64,000 nucleotides of DNA, taken from contig JANCRA010000025.1 of assembly GCA_024362935.1 (NCBI GenBank), positions 10,380,936-10,444,935 of the forward strand. Reading direction: 5' to 3'. The notes under the pieces were generated by a model. That model did no database searches. It had not been told where the DNA came from and worked only from the letters and a program-made list of their open reading frames with translations. Positions 35,101-48,500 of the stretch are shown piece by piece (position 1 is the stretch's first letter; each line of letters opens with the position of its first letter). The position numbers and the translations under genes were made by a program. The stretch is from Setophaga petechia (taxonomy: Eukaryota > Chordata > Aves > Passeriformes > Parulidae).

Positions 35101-35809
35101 GTCTCTGTCCTGGAGCTTGGGCTTCTCTCTTCCCTGCCTGCTCTGCACTCCCTCACACAGGACGTGACTGTTCAGTACAAGTGCCAACAAGGCGTTCTCA
35201 TGACACAGCTCACAACTCCTTAGCACGAGGGCCTTCATCAAGGTGGTTCTTGGTCAATATTGACAGGACAGAGCCTCCTCCCCCCCATACAATTTACTGA
35301 ATTACCTTCTTCCTGAAACACCAAATACCCAAACCATTTTACTGTGAGTGATAGCCACATGCTTATCCCATGGCACTTTGGAAGAGACAGCCACCAAGAA
35401 TGTAAGGACCCATGCAGTTAATCCTCTTTCTCGTGCTGTCTTCCAAGGGTTTCTGGCACAGGGATTCAAAGCCATCAGAGGAGATGGACTGGAGTTTGAA
35501 TTTTGGTGTGCAAGCTGTCCTGCATGCTCAGCAGTGCCAGCAGGTTCCCCATAGTAATGATGTCCCTAAGGGGAAAAGAGGACTGCAGAATATTCTGTCT
35601 GGAAGAGGGATGCACGACACACAGGACCCATGCAGCCCCTGAAGGATGTACCTTGCCAGTTCGGATTGGTACTAGCCATAACAGATACATGTCAGGCAAA
35701 AACAACATCTTCTTCTGTGGATCTGCATAGATTTTCACCGTGTGGCTTCAGATTTTTAAGCTTTTTTAAGAAGGCTATTTAAAGGGCAAAGGCCCCCAGT
35801 GTTCCACAT
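32187..35809. other. Intergenic DNA upstream of the putative DUSP16 promoter
   Basis: No exon recognised. GC content rises slightly. There is a T18 run at 34540-34557 and otherwise mixed unique sequence. Confidence 0.55.
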
Positions 35810-35912
35810 GACCCACAGGGTGCTCTGCCCACCTCAGTGACAGGGGTTGGAATTGGATGACTTTAAGCTCCTTTCCCTTCCCTTCCCTCAAACACTGTGA
35901 TTGTACGATCCC
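35810..35912 (+). mobile_element. CR1 LINE 3' tail, sense
   Basis: Contains 'GGGGTTGGAATTGGATGACT' and the degraded 'TGTGATTGTACGATCC' tail of CR1. It abuts the left edge of the CpG island. Confidence 0.8.
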
Positions 35913-36638
35913 ATAGCAGTACCACAGGAGGATGTGACGCCTTCACACCCAGGTGGTTGTGCATCGCACCGCACAGCGGCACACCGTGAAAGCAAAGGCC
36001 AGGGCGGTATTCACAGATGCCCCCTCAGCTGGCGCAGGGCAGAGAGGAGCGGAGGAGAGGAGAGGCGGCCGAGCGGACAAGGCCGAGCGGACACGGCTGC
36101 GGGCCCGAGGCGTCGTGAGGCGCCACACGCCGAGCGGGCTCCGGCCCGCGAGGGGAAGGGGCCTGCGGGGAGGCCGGAGCCGAGCGAGGGCCGGGCGAGG
36201 GGCGGGGAAGGGCCGTGCCGGCGGCTCGGTTGAATCGCTCCGCGGCTCCTCCCAGGGGCGGCCCGGCGGCTGTCGCAGGAGGCCGCGGGCAGCGGGGCCC
36301 GTGTTTCCCCTGGGGACAGTGAGACCCCCCCCATCCGCCATCGCCTCACGCCGCCGGGGCTGCGCGGCCGCCGCTGCAGCCGGGCCCCGCGGGGATCCTC
36401 TCTCGCTGCTCCTCCTCTTTCTCCTTCACCCTCTCCCCCCACCTTCACCCCCCGGCTGAGTTCATTCACTGGGATTGGTTTCAAATGACGCCATCGCTTT
36501 ATATTTACACCAATGACCTCATCGCAGCAGCTTGAAGTTTACTGACCAGCAAAACTCTTTTCTCTCGCTCGTTCCTCTCCTTGTGCCTGCTCTTCCCGGG
36601 TGTTTGTAGTCTCTTCTGTCATTCTGGGATTCTAAGGC

Positions 36639-36715
36639 TTTTAAAAAAAACAAAACAAAAAAAACTCCCAAACAAACAAAAAACCAAACACACACACAAA
36701 AACCCCCAACCTCCC
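36639..36715. repeat. A/C-rich low-complexity tract
   Basis: AAAAC/AAAC repeats grading into CACACA and CCCCCA. It falls inside the putative 5' untranslated exon. Confidence 0.9.
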
Positions 36716-36891
36716 AAACTTTTTCCCTCCTCCTGAGCTTTTCGGTGTGTGTGTCCCCCTCACTACTGTCCCCTTTTAATTTTTTCAAGCCATCTTGGGA
36801 GGGGGGAAGGAGAGGGAAAAGAGAGCTCCAAAGCTCCAAATGCTTCCTTTTTCTGCTCCTCTCCCCTCCCACCTTCACGCTTCCCACTCTT

Positions 36892-36915
36892 AAAAAAAAA
36901 AAAAAAAAAAAAAAA
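36892..36915. repeat. A24 homopolymer
   Basis: Uninterrupted A-run followed by GAAAG. Could be a slippage or assembly-uncertain site. Confidence 0.95.
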
Positions 36916-38161
36916 GAAAGAAAAAGAGCCGAATATATTTTTTCTTTTCTAATTTTTAAATTTGCTGAGGCTTGGTTGTTGTTTTTGGGAAGGTTTTTTT
37001 TTTTGGTTTTTTTTTTGTTTTTTTTTCCCCCTTATTGAAGAAGGAAAAAGAGGAGCTTTCCCAGCGACTGGAAGAAGACAAAGTTGTTTCGGGCAGCAGT
37101 GGCGAGGCTAGTGGGCAATTGCTTTTATCCTTGCCGAGGAGACAGGCAGCCAGACTGACAGGGGTGACACAGTAAGTGCCGCAGCAGCGCAGGGGACCCC
37201 GACCCGGGGCCGCACCGCGGAAGCCAAGCCGGGAGGGGGGCGAGGGGCGCGAGGGGGGCCGGGACGGGCCGGGCCGGGCCGGGCTGGGCGGGGAGGAGGA
37301 GGAGGAGGGGGAGGGAGGTGAGGGAGAGGCGGGCGGCGGGAGCCCTCCCTCCCTCCTCCCGCATGCCCTTCCCCGCCGCCCCCTCACCTCCGGAGGAGAG
37401 CGCCCGCAGTGGACAGGTCGCTGCCCCGGCCCGGGCGGGCTCCGGCCGCCTCCGCAGGTGGTAAGAACGGGGGCCGGAGGGAGGGGGAACGGCACAGGCA
37501 CCGCACGGCACCGGCGGCCGCGCCGCACTGCCCTCCCTACCTGCTGCCGGCGCCCTGCTGCCCGCGGCGGCTCCTGCCTCCCGTCCCTTCCTTGCCCTCC
37601 TCCCGACATCCACCTGCCTCTCCCCGTGCGGGGAGGAAGCCGGGCGCCGCCGGAGCGCGGGGCGGGAGGAGGCGCCGCCGGGAGAAGCGATGGGAAGGAG
37701 CCCGCGGGCTGCCCCGCGGGGGGCTCGGCGCTGCCCGTGAGCCGCGGCGTGCGCCGCTGCCCTGCTAAACTTAGCCCGGAGCGCTGGCTCCGCAAAATGG
37801 TCGGGGATGCTTTAAAGCCCCGGAGGGCTCCCGAAGAGAATGCTGAAGTTCTGCCTTCGCCTTGGAAAACGTTTAAATTGAGGCGGCTGACAAAATGGAG
37901 GGTTGCCGTGGCGTCCAGGAGGGAGGCAAATTGTTAACCTGGCATCGCGCTCGCCTGAGCTGCCGGCCCGGGGCTGGCGCCGGGACGCGGCCTGACAGAT
38001 CCCCGCTCCCGGCTTTGTCCCCCCCCGGGCCGGGATGCGGGGCTGAGCGCGCATCACCAGGTGAATGGGATGTGCCTATTGCCGAGCCTGACCAATGGCA
38101 GGATTTTTCAGCGGCCAAAAACCATTTGGTTACATGTCAGATGAGAAGCTGGGATTTTTAA

Positions 38162-38194
38162 TTTTTTTTAATTTTTTTTTTTTTTTTTTTTTTT
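38162..38194. repeat. T-rich homopolymer tract
   Basis: T8 and T22 runs separated by AA, at the right edge of the CpG island. Confidence 0.95.
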
Positions 38195-41100
38195 AAGAGA
38201 AGGAAACCCAGGAGAATTTACTTTCTTTTACCGTCGTTTTAGCTGGTTGAAATATAAAACCAATTTATTTGGTTTTCCTTCAAATGAAGGGTGTAGTGAT
38301 AACAAGCTATATTGTCTGACCTATGACTAATTCTTCTGTTCAAACATTCAGTGTATACCCAGCAGAAAAAATAGATCTGTGCTAGTTTTGAAACCTAAAA
38401 GCAGATCAAACTGTTTCTCTTTGCAGGGATGTTTGTTGGGGTTCTTAAAAGAGAAAACCCCAACCAAAACCCGAGAATGATTTTTGTAATCCTTGCTCTG
38501 AGATTTATACTATTCCTGGCAGTGTGTGGTTTGGTAGATACAGAGTTTACAAAGTCACAACTGACCAAACAGGAGTTGGTTTAGACTCTTGTGTTTTGAG
38601 GGGAGGTGGAAAAATAGTAAGTCTTAATTTCTTTTTATGGTGTTCATCCCACTGCCCATTGGAGATTAAAACATTCATCACAGTTGTTTATGTTGGTTGT
38701 CTGGGAGTTTCTGCTTGAATGTGGACCGAAGTATGCAGCAGGGAGGTGTACATGTATTTTTAGCTTTCATTTTTAATGACAAAAGATACAAAGAATAGTG
38801 ATGGTCACAAGTAAATCTTGCATTTACTGACTATGCTCATTAATATTTTGAGGATGGAATCTGTAAGAAATATCTGAGTTGTAGTAAGCTCCACTTGTTG
38901 TGCTTGCTTAATACAATAGTGCTTTAGTTAATCTTAATACACAATTTAAAAGTCCCTTTTTAAATTAACAAATACATAAAAGCAGCAGAGAATGTGTCGG
39001 TTCCTATGCTACAGATGGTAGCTTCAAAATGCTTTGGTTTAATACATATGGGAAGTTCCAGAAAAACAAACCAAGCATTTAAAAATGTAACATGTTGAAT
39101 GAAGATACCTGAGTACATTCCTGCTCCAGTAGCTCTGCTTTTGTTAGCTACCCAAGCAGATGTAATGGAACAAAATCACACCAGAAAAACTTCTGTAGAA
39201 GATAGCGAGCTCAGTTATCTTTGTTTCTGTAAAAATGCACGCTCCTCTTCCAGCAAGGACAGCTGGCCGGGCAGGGGTGTTTGTTTTTAGCTTGGCCTGA
39301 CCATAGGGACGGTATCGGCAGAAGCTGTGCAGGAATGTGTTAAATGGATTTCGCTGGGAGCTCTGTCTCCCAAGGCAGCCCCGGCGGGATGCCAGCCCTC
39401 CCTCAGCCCGTGGGAGGAGTTGTGGTTGTATCTGCCATGTGCCTGTGCACCTTCCCTGGCAGATCGGCTCTGCCCTGCGAGCCCTGTGCTGCTGCCGCAG
39501 CGGCGGTGAAGTCATTCGGAGTCACTGGCAGCTGGGTGTGAGATGGGCCAGTCGCTCCTCTGCCTATCAGATAAGAGATTCACGTAGGCCTGCCGAAGCC
39601 CTCGGGGGCTGAATTCAGGCTCTCTTTGTAAGGCCGGCCTTCATAAGAAATGTCAAATAGACGAGTTAGATGTTGGTTTCTGTTACTTGCATTTATCTTC
39701 AAGTGAGCTCCGCTCCAACGCGTTGGGCGGCAAGAGGTGTGTGCGGGGTGAGGGCTTTGCTCCGTCACCTGGGTTTTTAACATTCGGTGCCATAATCCTC
39801 GCACCAATTCAGCAAATTCAGTGTTTTCAAAATGCAATTTTGCTAAGAAATACAGTAAGTACAGCTAAAGTATTTTTTCCCCCCAAAGAAAAAGGAGGCA
39901 GCAGGATGACAGCTTTCACTTTGTAGTATGTCAGCTGAATTTTCTAGGACTTCTTTTTTCTTTTTCCTTTCTGTAGAAGCAGTCAGGAAAGCATCATGGA
40001 TATTCTTCAAGTGCTGACAGTCCTTAATAGCCAGATGGCGTAGAGTAGTTACTGTCAAAGGATGAGGTGTGGAAGGATTGACACATCCCTTCCTTTTTCT
40101 TTTCCACGTTTTTTTCCAGCCTTTGAAAGAAACATGGGTTTGGTCTGTGACTCCACTGAATCTGCCCCTATGGATTTGTTGTTATGATAGTGACTAAATG
40201 CTTCTTGCAGTCTTGTAGTATTTTGTTCATGGTTGTGTAATGCTAAATCCTTGATTATTTAAGAATTTTCAAGAAGCTAGTTTTCTTATAATAGAGAAGA
40301 AAGTGTGTCCCTAATGTGTCAATTGTCACTTTCCCTACAATTCCTTAGGGATGGCTTCCAGAATGAGCATTGTGACATGGAGGATTTCAGTAGAATATTT
40401 TAAACACCAATAAGTACATATCAGTATTGCTAGTATTTCTATCATTTATTTGTATTCCCCTTATAAACAAAGGGTAATATATCATCCTTTAGGGCTGCCA
40501 GTTGCATACATGGCCTCTACTTCTGCACAAATCAAAAGCCACAGGTGATGGCTGGCCTGGTGGTACGTGCCAGGATGTTGTTCTAAACTAAAGCTAGTAA
40601 TTGACTGAAGACCAGGGGTCATTTGCAAGAAGTGAAGTGAACACTAAGTTGATGCTGCTTCATAGTTGTTACTTGGGAGACCCTATCCCCGGGAATTTAT
40701 CACTATTGTAATGGTATCCTCACCCCAATACTAAAGCCAATGGAGATCAAACTGCCTCTGGAGCAAGGGAGGAGGCTGGGATGCCCTGTGCTCCTGCAGC
40801 ATTCCTGCTGTCTGAGGACAGGCATGGCAACAGGACAGCTCGTATCACCACTTCTCTGCTCCACTGTGCCTGATCTTTGCATTGGTGCTGCCTTGTCAGC
40901 TCCAAATAGCAAATCTCTATTATAGTTACTCTGTAAGTTCCTGTAACTCCTGAAGCAATCAATATATATGTAATAATGGTCAAGTTTGGCATCTTAACTT
41001 CTAGATTTGCCTAGTTTTAACTAGGCAGTTCTTGGTTTGCCCATGGGTAGGGCCTGCTGGCAGTACCATGGTCTCCAGCAGAGATGGTGTTGGGCACCAG

Positions 41101-43295
41101 TGAATTACTGCTCAGGGCTGAGAGCAGACCTGGGGGTAGGGGATGTGTATGGAGGGCAAGAGCAAGGTGGGTGTGAGTTCAAGGCCCTGTGTTTCCTTCT
41201 GCTGCACTTTGTGGTCTGCTGCTGAGCCAAGAGTGTTCTACTCAGAGCTGGCTCTGGGAAGGCTGGCAGCCTTCCATGTTGTGTCCCTATGAAATGCTCC
41301 GACAGCTGAAAAAAACCCCACCAAAATTAATAATTGGGCAAGCTAGGAAAGAGGGGAAAGAGAGTTGTTTCAGTGATGGGAGGATTCCAGTGGGGCTGCA
41401 GGGATTCAGTGGGAACATTCCCAACTCCCTTGATGCTGCTTTTCTGTGCTTTCACTGTCCCAAGCTGGAACTCCTGAAACAAGGTTCTTCTTTGAGGGGA
41501 ATTAGTTATCTCTTCTTTTTCCTGGTTACAATATGATACTTATGTTGCCAGTGATTTACACAGCTTCTTTCTAAGTGTGTTTTTGGAACTAATTTTTTCC
41601 TGTGCTGTATGAGTTTTCATGCTGTTTCTCATAAACCAGGATCAGTTCCTTGCTCAGACCTCCTCAGGTATATTTGCACTCTTCTTTGCTTTCAAGCTGA
41701 AGAAATAAACTTCTGTCATTTGTTTAGCAAATAAAGATACAAAAGTTTGTATCTTTGTATAAAAGAGATGTGCAGAATCTTTCATTAGTTGAGAATAAAT
41801 GTAATTTTTTTTCTCCATAAGATCTTTTTGCACACGAGTCAGAGTGATGGTCTGCTAAAATAGTATGAAAAAATTCTTCATAAAATCATAGTGCAACTGT
41901 GTTCCATTACATTAGTTTGGCAGAAAATTGACATATTTCCTAATATTGAGACTGAAATAGCATTTCATTTTCATTCTGCTTCACTTGATTTTTGCTTTGC
42001 TAAAATGGTCTATGAATGGAGCCTGTTGACTAAATGATAGATCAGTGGCTGTACAGATACTCTCTTTTTACACATCCCTGCCTGCTTATCTAATGTTTTT
42101 ACGTTACTGAAGGCAATGTGGGAGGCAAAAAGATGGGTCTGAGTGTGTAATGTAGCAACACTGGAATGAGAACTTTACAGAGAGCATGAACTGAGGAGGA
42201 CAACAGGGACTAATTGTATGAAATTCCTTTTATGCACACGTTCTTGAGTTTGAATAACTAGTATGTATTCAGCCTGCTGGATTAGAAGGCTTTGGCTCTG
42301 CATGTGTAGCATAGATGTTGCTCTCAAAATAGGAAAGGAACTCTCCCTCCTCCCACGCTATTCCGGATAAAATTGATTCAGTGCTGCATTTTGCTCCTAC
42401 TGAACCCCTAGGAAGGCATGTTTAGGCTTTATAGTTCTGTTTAGGCTGAATAGTTCATAGTATTAGAGATATAAATGCCACACTTTTAATAGCCTGCATG
42501 TTGTTTTTGCTTCTTGATTATTAGCTGTAAGAATCATTCATCCCAGATTTTGTAGACTCAAATCCCATGGCAGAACTTGGGTTTTTACCTGCAAGATGGT
42601 CCTTGCAGGGGTGTGCCTTTCTCCACAGTGCATATTTCACTAAGTTTCTGCAGTTCCTTAAGCAGGACACCCATCTTCTAAACACCATCTTGGAAATACA
42701 GGCAAAACGTCTGAGCTATGCTTCACAGGGCTTCTCTCAGCCATCCTGCCACTGAAACAAGCCTTAATGTCAGAGGTGGATTGAAATCACTTGAAATCAC
42801 AGAACAGGCATGGGGTACTTTCTGCTCATTCTATTAATGCCACCAGGAATTGGTATAGCACCTATCACCTATCCAGTTCCCACAGGTGTTTTGTTACAAG
42901 TGCTTAGGTGTTGGAGTTTCATACCTCCCTACTTGAAAATTCATGCTTAGGACACAGTGTTTTCTCTTGCTTTCCAGCTTTGCTCTCCCTGACTTTCATA
43001 GGAGTCTGTTTGAACTCTGGAAAACTGGGAGGGAAGAGAGGTGGAGAGGGAAGAAACTTTGTGTTACATGTCATTCTTCTAATACCATCATACTCAGAAG
43101 TGCCTTTTCAAACTCAGAGAATTTAGGTAGAGGCCTCTTACTAAGAACAGTTGGGGTGCAAACAGAATAATCTTCAGCTTGGTTTCCACAAAGATTCATA
43201 AATGTTTGCCAATTTCTAAGCAAGAAGAAAAACTATTGCAGCTTACAGCAGAGGACTACAGCAGTAATCTTAGTGCATTGGGTTGACATGTTTTT

Positions 43296-43475
43296 GGATT
43301 CTAGTAAGTTTCAAAATATGCAATAGACTGAACCCATATTGGATTCTAGTAAGTTTCAAAATATGCAATAGACTGAACCCAGATTGGATTCTAGTAAGTT
43401 TCAAAATATGCAATAGACTGAACCCAGATTGGATTCTAGTAAGTTTCAAAATATGCAATAGACTGAATCCAGATC
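43296..43475. repeat. Minisatellite, four copies of a 45-bp unit
   Basis: Four head-to-tail units at 43296-43340, 43341-43385, 43386-43430 and 43431-43475, each beginning GGATTCTAGTAAGTTTCAAA. The units differ at only one to three positions, so the array is young. As 45 is a multiple of 3, open frames appear on both strands (15-residue repeats); these are a by-product of the period and not evidence of a gene. Confidence 0.98.
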
Positions 43476-45510
43476 AGCAGAAGGCAAATGGTGTCACCAC
43501 TTCAGGAGGGCTCTCTCCACCTGTCAGAAGACCTTGTGTTTAAGGTTGGTGTGCTCCAAACTGAGGAAAGGCTGTGAAAGACTCTCTTCCCATAGTCTGT
43601 TTGGAGTTCTGCATTGATGGGAAGTCTCTTCTCCTAGCAAGAGGACCCTGAACCTTCTTCCCTTTTCTCCCAGGCTACTCCCATGTCCTTTCAGTTTCCT
43701 AAAAGCTCTCCAGCTTTTACACAGTGGGTGTTGGGAGGCCTTCCTGAAGCAGGGTCATCTCCAGGGACTGCTCTGTATGTCCACAGTCCTGTGTCTCAGG
43801 AAGGCAGGGGCAGCTGAAGGCACCACCCTTATGACAGCTGGTAAACTTCATGTTCTCCTGCCTAGTAGGAGACTTACAATGAAGTCTAATAAAGCTAAGA
43901 GAGCTGCTTGTACTTGTACTATCTGCTGCTACCTCGTTTGTTTCTCAAAATGTCACTTTTTCATTTTGGTTTTTCTTGCATGTAACTTTTCAGCTGAATA
44001 GGTCTGATTTTCCTGGTCCAGCTGCTGAAAATCCCTGACTTCTCATGGCTGACAAAGTGTGGGCATGCTGTCAGCTTCTCAGTCCTCTGTTCTGCTTGTT
44101 AGGTAATTCATAATGTAGAGATAGAATGCCACTCTTTTAATAACCATAGATACAGATCCATGTGTGGTTACCATCCAGGTGAAAAAGCCTGTTTCCTCAG
44201 AGTGGCTCACTTTGCTGTCTGCTGGGATTTCCAGGTAGACCTCTTTGAAGATGCCCGAAGAAATTGCCTATCCAGCCCAGACATGATTGTATGACTAGTC
44301 CATTTGTTGCCTGTTTCCTGTCTAAATATTACTGAAAGAAATTTATCTCCTTCAAGAAAAACAGGTATGAAAAAGAGCAGGAGTTCAAATCTCCAAGACA
44401 CTGGTCTGGACAGCAAAAGAAAGGGATGAAATACTGATTAACTATTACTGTCATTGTACATTTTCCCAATATACTATTTCCATGAAGAGACACACATCTT
44501 GCCACACCCTCAAATTTACAGGATTTGAATATTTTTCTGGAACTGAGGCTTGCATTACTTGTCATCTCTCCTGCAGGCATGACCTGTTGTGAAATGAGGA
44601 AATGTGTGGTGCGTTTGTCCCTGCTGCCTCATGTATGGTTAAACTATAGAAAGCTGTGGAGGAAGCACAGGCACACTGCTCCTCTGACAGCCTTCTGCAA
44701 ATACAAGCTATTAATGACCATTGCCTTTCATGGGCAAAACCAGTCTTGGCAATTGCTTTGTGCACTTCATTTCATGGTGTAACAAGCAAGCACATTAGCT
44801 ATTTTTATTCAAACCCCCAGACATAAGCCAGTATGGCAAAGTGGCTATGAAATGTCTGCATAGCTAAGTGAAAATACAGCTGCTGTTTAACACTAAATCT
44901 TTGTCTTTTACTTACATGATATTGAGGCTTCAACCAATGATCTTCTGATCTTTCTAATTGAGTCATGGTGAGGATTTTGAAGATTTAGCATTAAAATAGG
45001 CAGAATGTCCTTTTCAGTCACTGACTTTGTCTACTGTTTAAGTCAGCAATAGGGAGGTAATGCCTTAGGAGAGGTGGGTGGGTGGGAAGAGGGGACTGAT
45101 CCATGGTAAAGGTTCAGGTCTTGGCCTTTCAGAAGCCTTTGGGACTATATCTTTGAATCAGCTGCTTAGTGGCTGGCACAGAAAAAAGCTGGATACAGTG
45201 ACACTCTTAGCAAATGCTGCCTAAGAGAGATGAGTTGGTTTGGGAATTTTTAAAGGCTGACAAGCTGTTTGATTGTGGTTTTCCCACTTTTTTTTTCATT
45301 TTATTTTCCTTCCCCCTTTCCCCTGTAGAGGCTGTCTACTTTGACTGAAAAATTGCTTTCATGGCATGATGAATAATTGAAAAAAATGTAAGACTGTGTT
45401 GATGATTTAAGTATTTCAGTATTTCAAAGCCAAGAATTTATGTCATGAATTAACTTGGGAGCAATGTTGGGGATATAAGTTTTTGTGTATGTACATGCTC
45501 AACATATATT

Positions 45511-45532
45511 TTTATATATATATATATATATG
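45511..45532. repeat. Short (TA)n tract
   Basis: About ten TA units within a longer AT-alternating region that ends in TGCATATATATGTATACACC. Confidence 0.9.
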
Positions 45533-48500
45533 CATATATATGTATACACCTCGGTATTGATGTGTGATCTCCAGTTCAATTTTGGTTAAAAAAAGAAGAG
45601 AAAGAAAACAAACCTTTTAGTAAAAGGTAGATGTTAGAGATCCTAAGGAAAAAAGAGACATTACCTAATATGCTTTTTTCCCTGACATAGAACCTGCCTG
45701 ATTCTGGAATAGATATCCAGTAGCAGCATTTTTATATATCTTAGCTTAACTGAATTATTAAGTGCACTTACAAAAATCTTCTTGTTATATCCACCAAAGT
45801 AAGGCATTTCTATTGAGTGCTTAGTATTTGGTCACCTTGTGGTACTGCTTTTCTGATCAGTCATACCTTGTGCTTACTTAGCTATTTATTAGTTATTTAC
45901 CTATTTTTGTAATTTGTGTAGCAAAATGAGAATATACAAATCTTACTTCCTCCTTGAAATGTCTCTCCCTTTCAAATGTCAATTGTTATACATGAAAGCA
46001 CAGCTGGAGTAGTTCTAGAAAATAGAATTACCCTTTCTTTAAGGTGAAGTGGGATGGGTGTTAAGTAGATCAGCTGCTCTGGGACAAGATGTTGATAAAG
46101 AAATTGAACTACCAACATGTAGCCACATCCTTCAGGTTCTCCAACAGCAGAAAAATGGGCTTCCTTAAATTCCAAATTCTGCACATTTTGTTCTGATTTA
46201 TGTTTAAATGTTTAACTTGAAATGTAGTTCTATTTTCTGATGTCTGTGGACAGAGCTGTGATCCTGCTTTTATTCAAAATGCAGTTAAATTGCACTACAG
46301 TGGAAAAGTACTCAGGCTTATCACTTTCTGAAGCTGAAGTTTCAAACAGTTTATCCAGTTTCAAAATCAGTATGTTATAAAGGTCAACTTCTGTCATAGT
46401 GAAAATACTAGAAAAGGAGGATGTGTCTAAGGAACAGAACAGAACTGGAGAGAGAGAAAGGACAGGGCACAATAGAAAGAAGAGGTATTGATCAGATGTT
46501 GAGAAAATATACCTATGTTTGTTAAATAAAAGAAGGTAGAGTCAACAGAGACTAAAACTATTTCTAAGAAGAAGGAAGAAATTGCACATGAAAATGACAT
46601 TTCATTTAAATCACAGAAGCTGTAGTTCTAATGTCTGTTCTGTCTGATAACAGAATAGGACCATCCCACTTTGGCTGGCAATGCTAGGCTTGCAGGAGTA
46701 GATAACAAGAGTTATTTTCTGTGTGTATGAGGAGAAGTCTTTGACAGGCTGTCTAAATAAAGTCTTGATGACAAGTTGCAGGAAGTAGAGGAAAAACTGT
46801 AATTTCTAATAGGGTCATAGTAGTAAATACTGTTTGTGCATCTAGAAAATATCTTCTGAAGATTGTTAAACTGTTTGTTTGATTTATAATTCATGGAACT
46901 GAAAATACACCTTAAAACCTAGAAATGTTGGGTGAGATTATGTGGTGGCTTTTGAGAAAATAACATTGTGTGGGTTTGTGTATTTGGTCTTTATCACTAG
47001 GGATTTGTAAATATTTAGGAATGAGTTGATTTCAGAACTTTTCATTATATATTATTTCATGTTGAAAATTTTACAGTTCAGAGACTTAAGCTTTAAATAG
47101 CACACTCCTGAATCCACATAAAGACATGGCTTTGAGTGCAACTGAGGGGATGGGAAGCAGTGTGGAAAATGATCTGTCTGAATGCTTCTATTGCGATTTG
47201 CTATTTTCTTCGTGCTGTTAGTGATTTATTGTTGGCTCTTTTAAGATCTGGTATGTATGGAGTTATTCTAGACAGAAGATAAACTTATATTAAAGAAAAA
47301 AGTTGGCAAATTTTGTGTTTGCCTCTAGAATATGTCAAGTACAAGAGGCTGATATCCTCTAAATACATTGTAGGTACAAATGTGCCAGCTCTCCCAGGCC
47401 CTTGCTGTTTGTCCTCTTACATTTTGGGGTTATGCTGAATGGTGCCATTGGTGAGAGGGCTTTGTAAGTACAAGCAGTCAGTACCCCAAGGAACCTTAAC
47501 CTAAATACACAAAGCAGAAGAACAGCAGCTAAAGACTATTGACAAAGTGTCTTTTTCCAGCTGTGCATGTAGAAAAGGTCACCACAGCTGGCTGCTTGAC
47601 CCAGCCCCTCTGCCTGTAGCTGCTACCGTAAGCCTGCTGCTTAGGGTAGTTTGTATGACTGTTCATACTTCACTTGAGGCCAAGTTGGGGAATAAATTCA
47701 CAAGTAGGCTTTTTTCTTTGTGTTTGGTTTGAAGCAGACCAGAAATCCATCATACTGTTTGCTCCATAGACTCTAGGTGGTTGTTTGCTCCATGCCAGAC
47801 CTTGAATTAACTGCCTTCTCAAGATCTTAGAAGTAAAATACTTTGTAGACTGTCTTTTCCTTTCTTCTGTGTTCTGCCCAACTGGCTATTACCTTTGTTG
47901 TCCAAAAGAAGTGGGTTCGGTCACAGTAAAAGTGGAATTGGAGAACATTAACATGGATCTGCTGAAAGTAGTGGAACTTTCTCTCTCATGAGGATGACAC
48001 AGAGTGCATTTCTGTGGCAAGTAGCACCAAAGCCTTGCAGGTACTGAGATTCTTTCTTGTCTTCCCAGCCACTGTCTTTTCAAATTCACTCTTCTAGTGG
48101 CTGTCAGGATCCCACAGTGAGCCAGAGCTGGGAACCAGAAATGCCTGAAGATTGTTTTGCTGTCATTTACTGCTGCATTTGTTTATTCTACTTGGTTGTG
48201 CAGTCGGTTTGTGACTGATGTAGCTCTTTGAGTCAGCTTGCTGGATTAACTTGTGAGCTGGCATGAGGGAGGCTGCTCACTGGTAGCCCTGACTTCACTT
48301 GTTTTAAGCTGCCATGGAATGTACCCCCTCAAGCTTGTCTGCTGCAGAGGCAGCAAGAAGTATATTCATGGCATGGATTTACCCACTGGAAACCAAGGCT
48401 GGAGCCATTGATTCAGGCTATTAAGCTGATTATTCTTTGTTTGCCAGTGTGCATTCAAGTTGGCTTGTCTTGGCTTCCCAGGGCTCCAGGAGCTTTGTGC

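Larger units (their letters stand above)
36530..37171 (+). other. DUSP16: Putative untranslated first exon of DUSP16
   Basis: A candidate 5' non-coding exon between the promoter core and a good 5' splice site, ACA|GTAAGTG, at 37171/37172. It contains A/C-rich (36639-36715), A24 (36892-36915) and T-rich (36996-37027) low-complexity stretches and no long meaningful ORF. DUSP16 (MKP-7) is a dual-specificity phosphatase acting on JNK and p38; its first exon in mammals is untranslated and followed by a long intron. A second possible donor (GTG|GTAAGAA) is at 37460/37461. The start position is a guess. Confidence 0.45.
35930..38060 (+). promoter_or_regulatory. DUSP16: CpG island with promoter core, putative DUSP16 promoter
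   Basis: About 2 kb with dense CpG and GC-rich blocks on both sides of a less GC-rich core. The core has ATTGG (36474-36478), an ATGACG CRE/ATF-like half site (36485-36490), a TATA-like TTTATATTTA (36498-36507) and CCAAT (36510-36514), so plus-strand transcription could start near 36530. Assignment to DUSP16 rests on the human order, where DUSP16 and CREBL2 are divergent neighbours; no coding sequence here confirms it. Confidence 0.65.

Noticed and set aside
35943..37937. Several long open frames (110-279 codons) on both strands in the CpG island
   Set aside because: They are Pro/Arg/Gly/Ala-rich, overlap each other in many frames and arise from GC-rich sequence lacking stop codons. None resembles a known protein.
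43270..43543. Repetitive peptides on both strands of 15-residue period
   Set aside because: By-product of a 45-bp DNA minisatellite whose period is a multiple of three.
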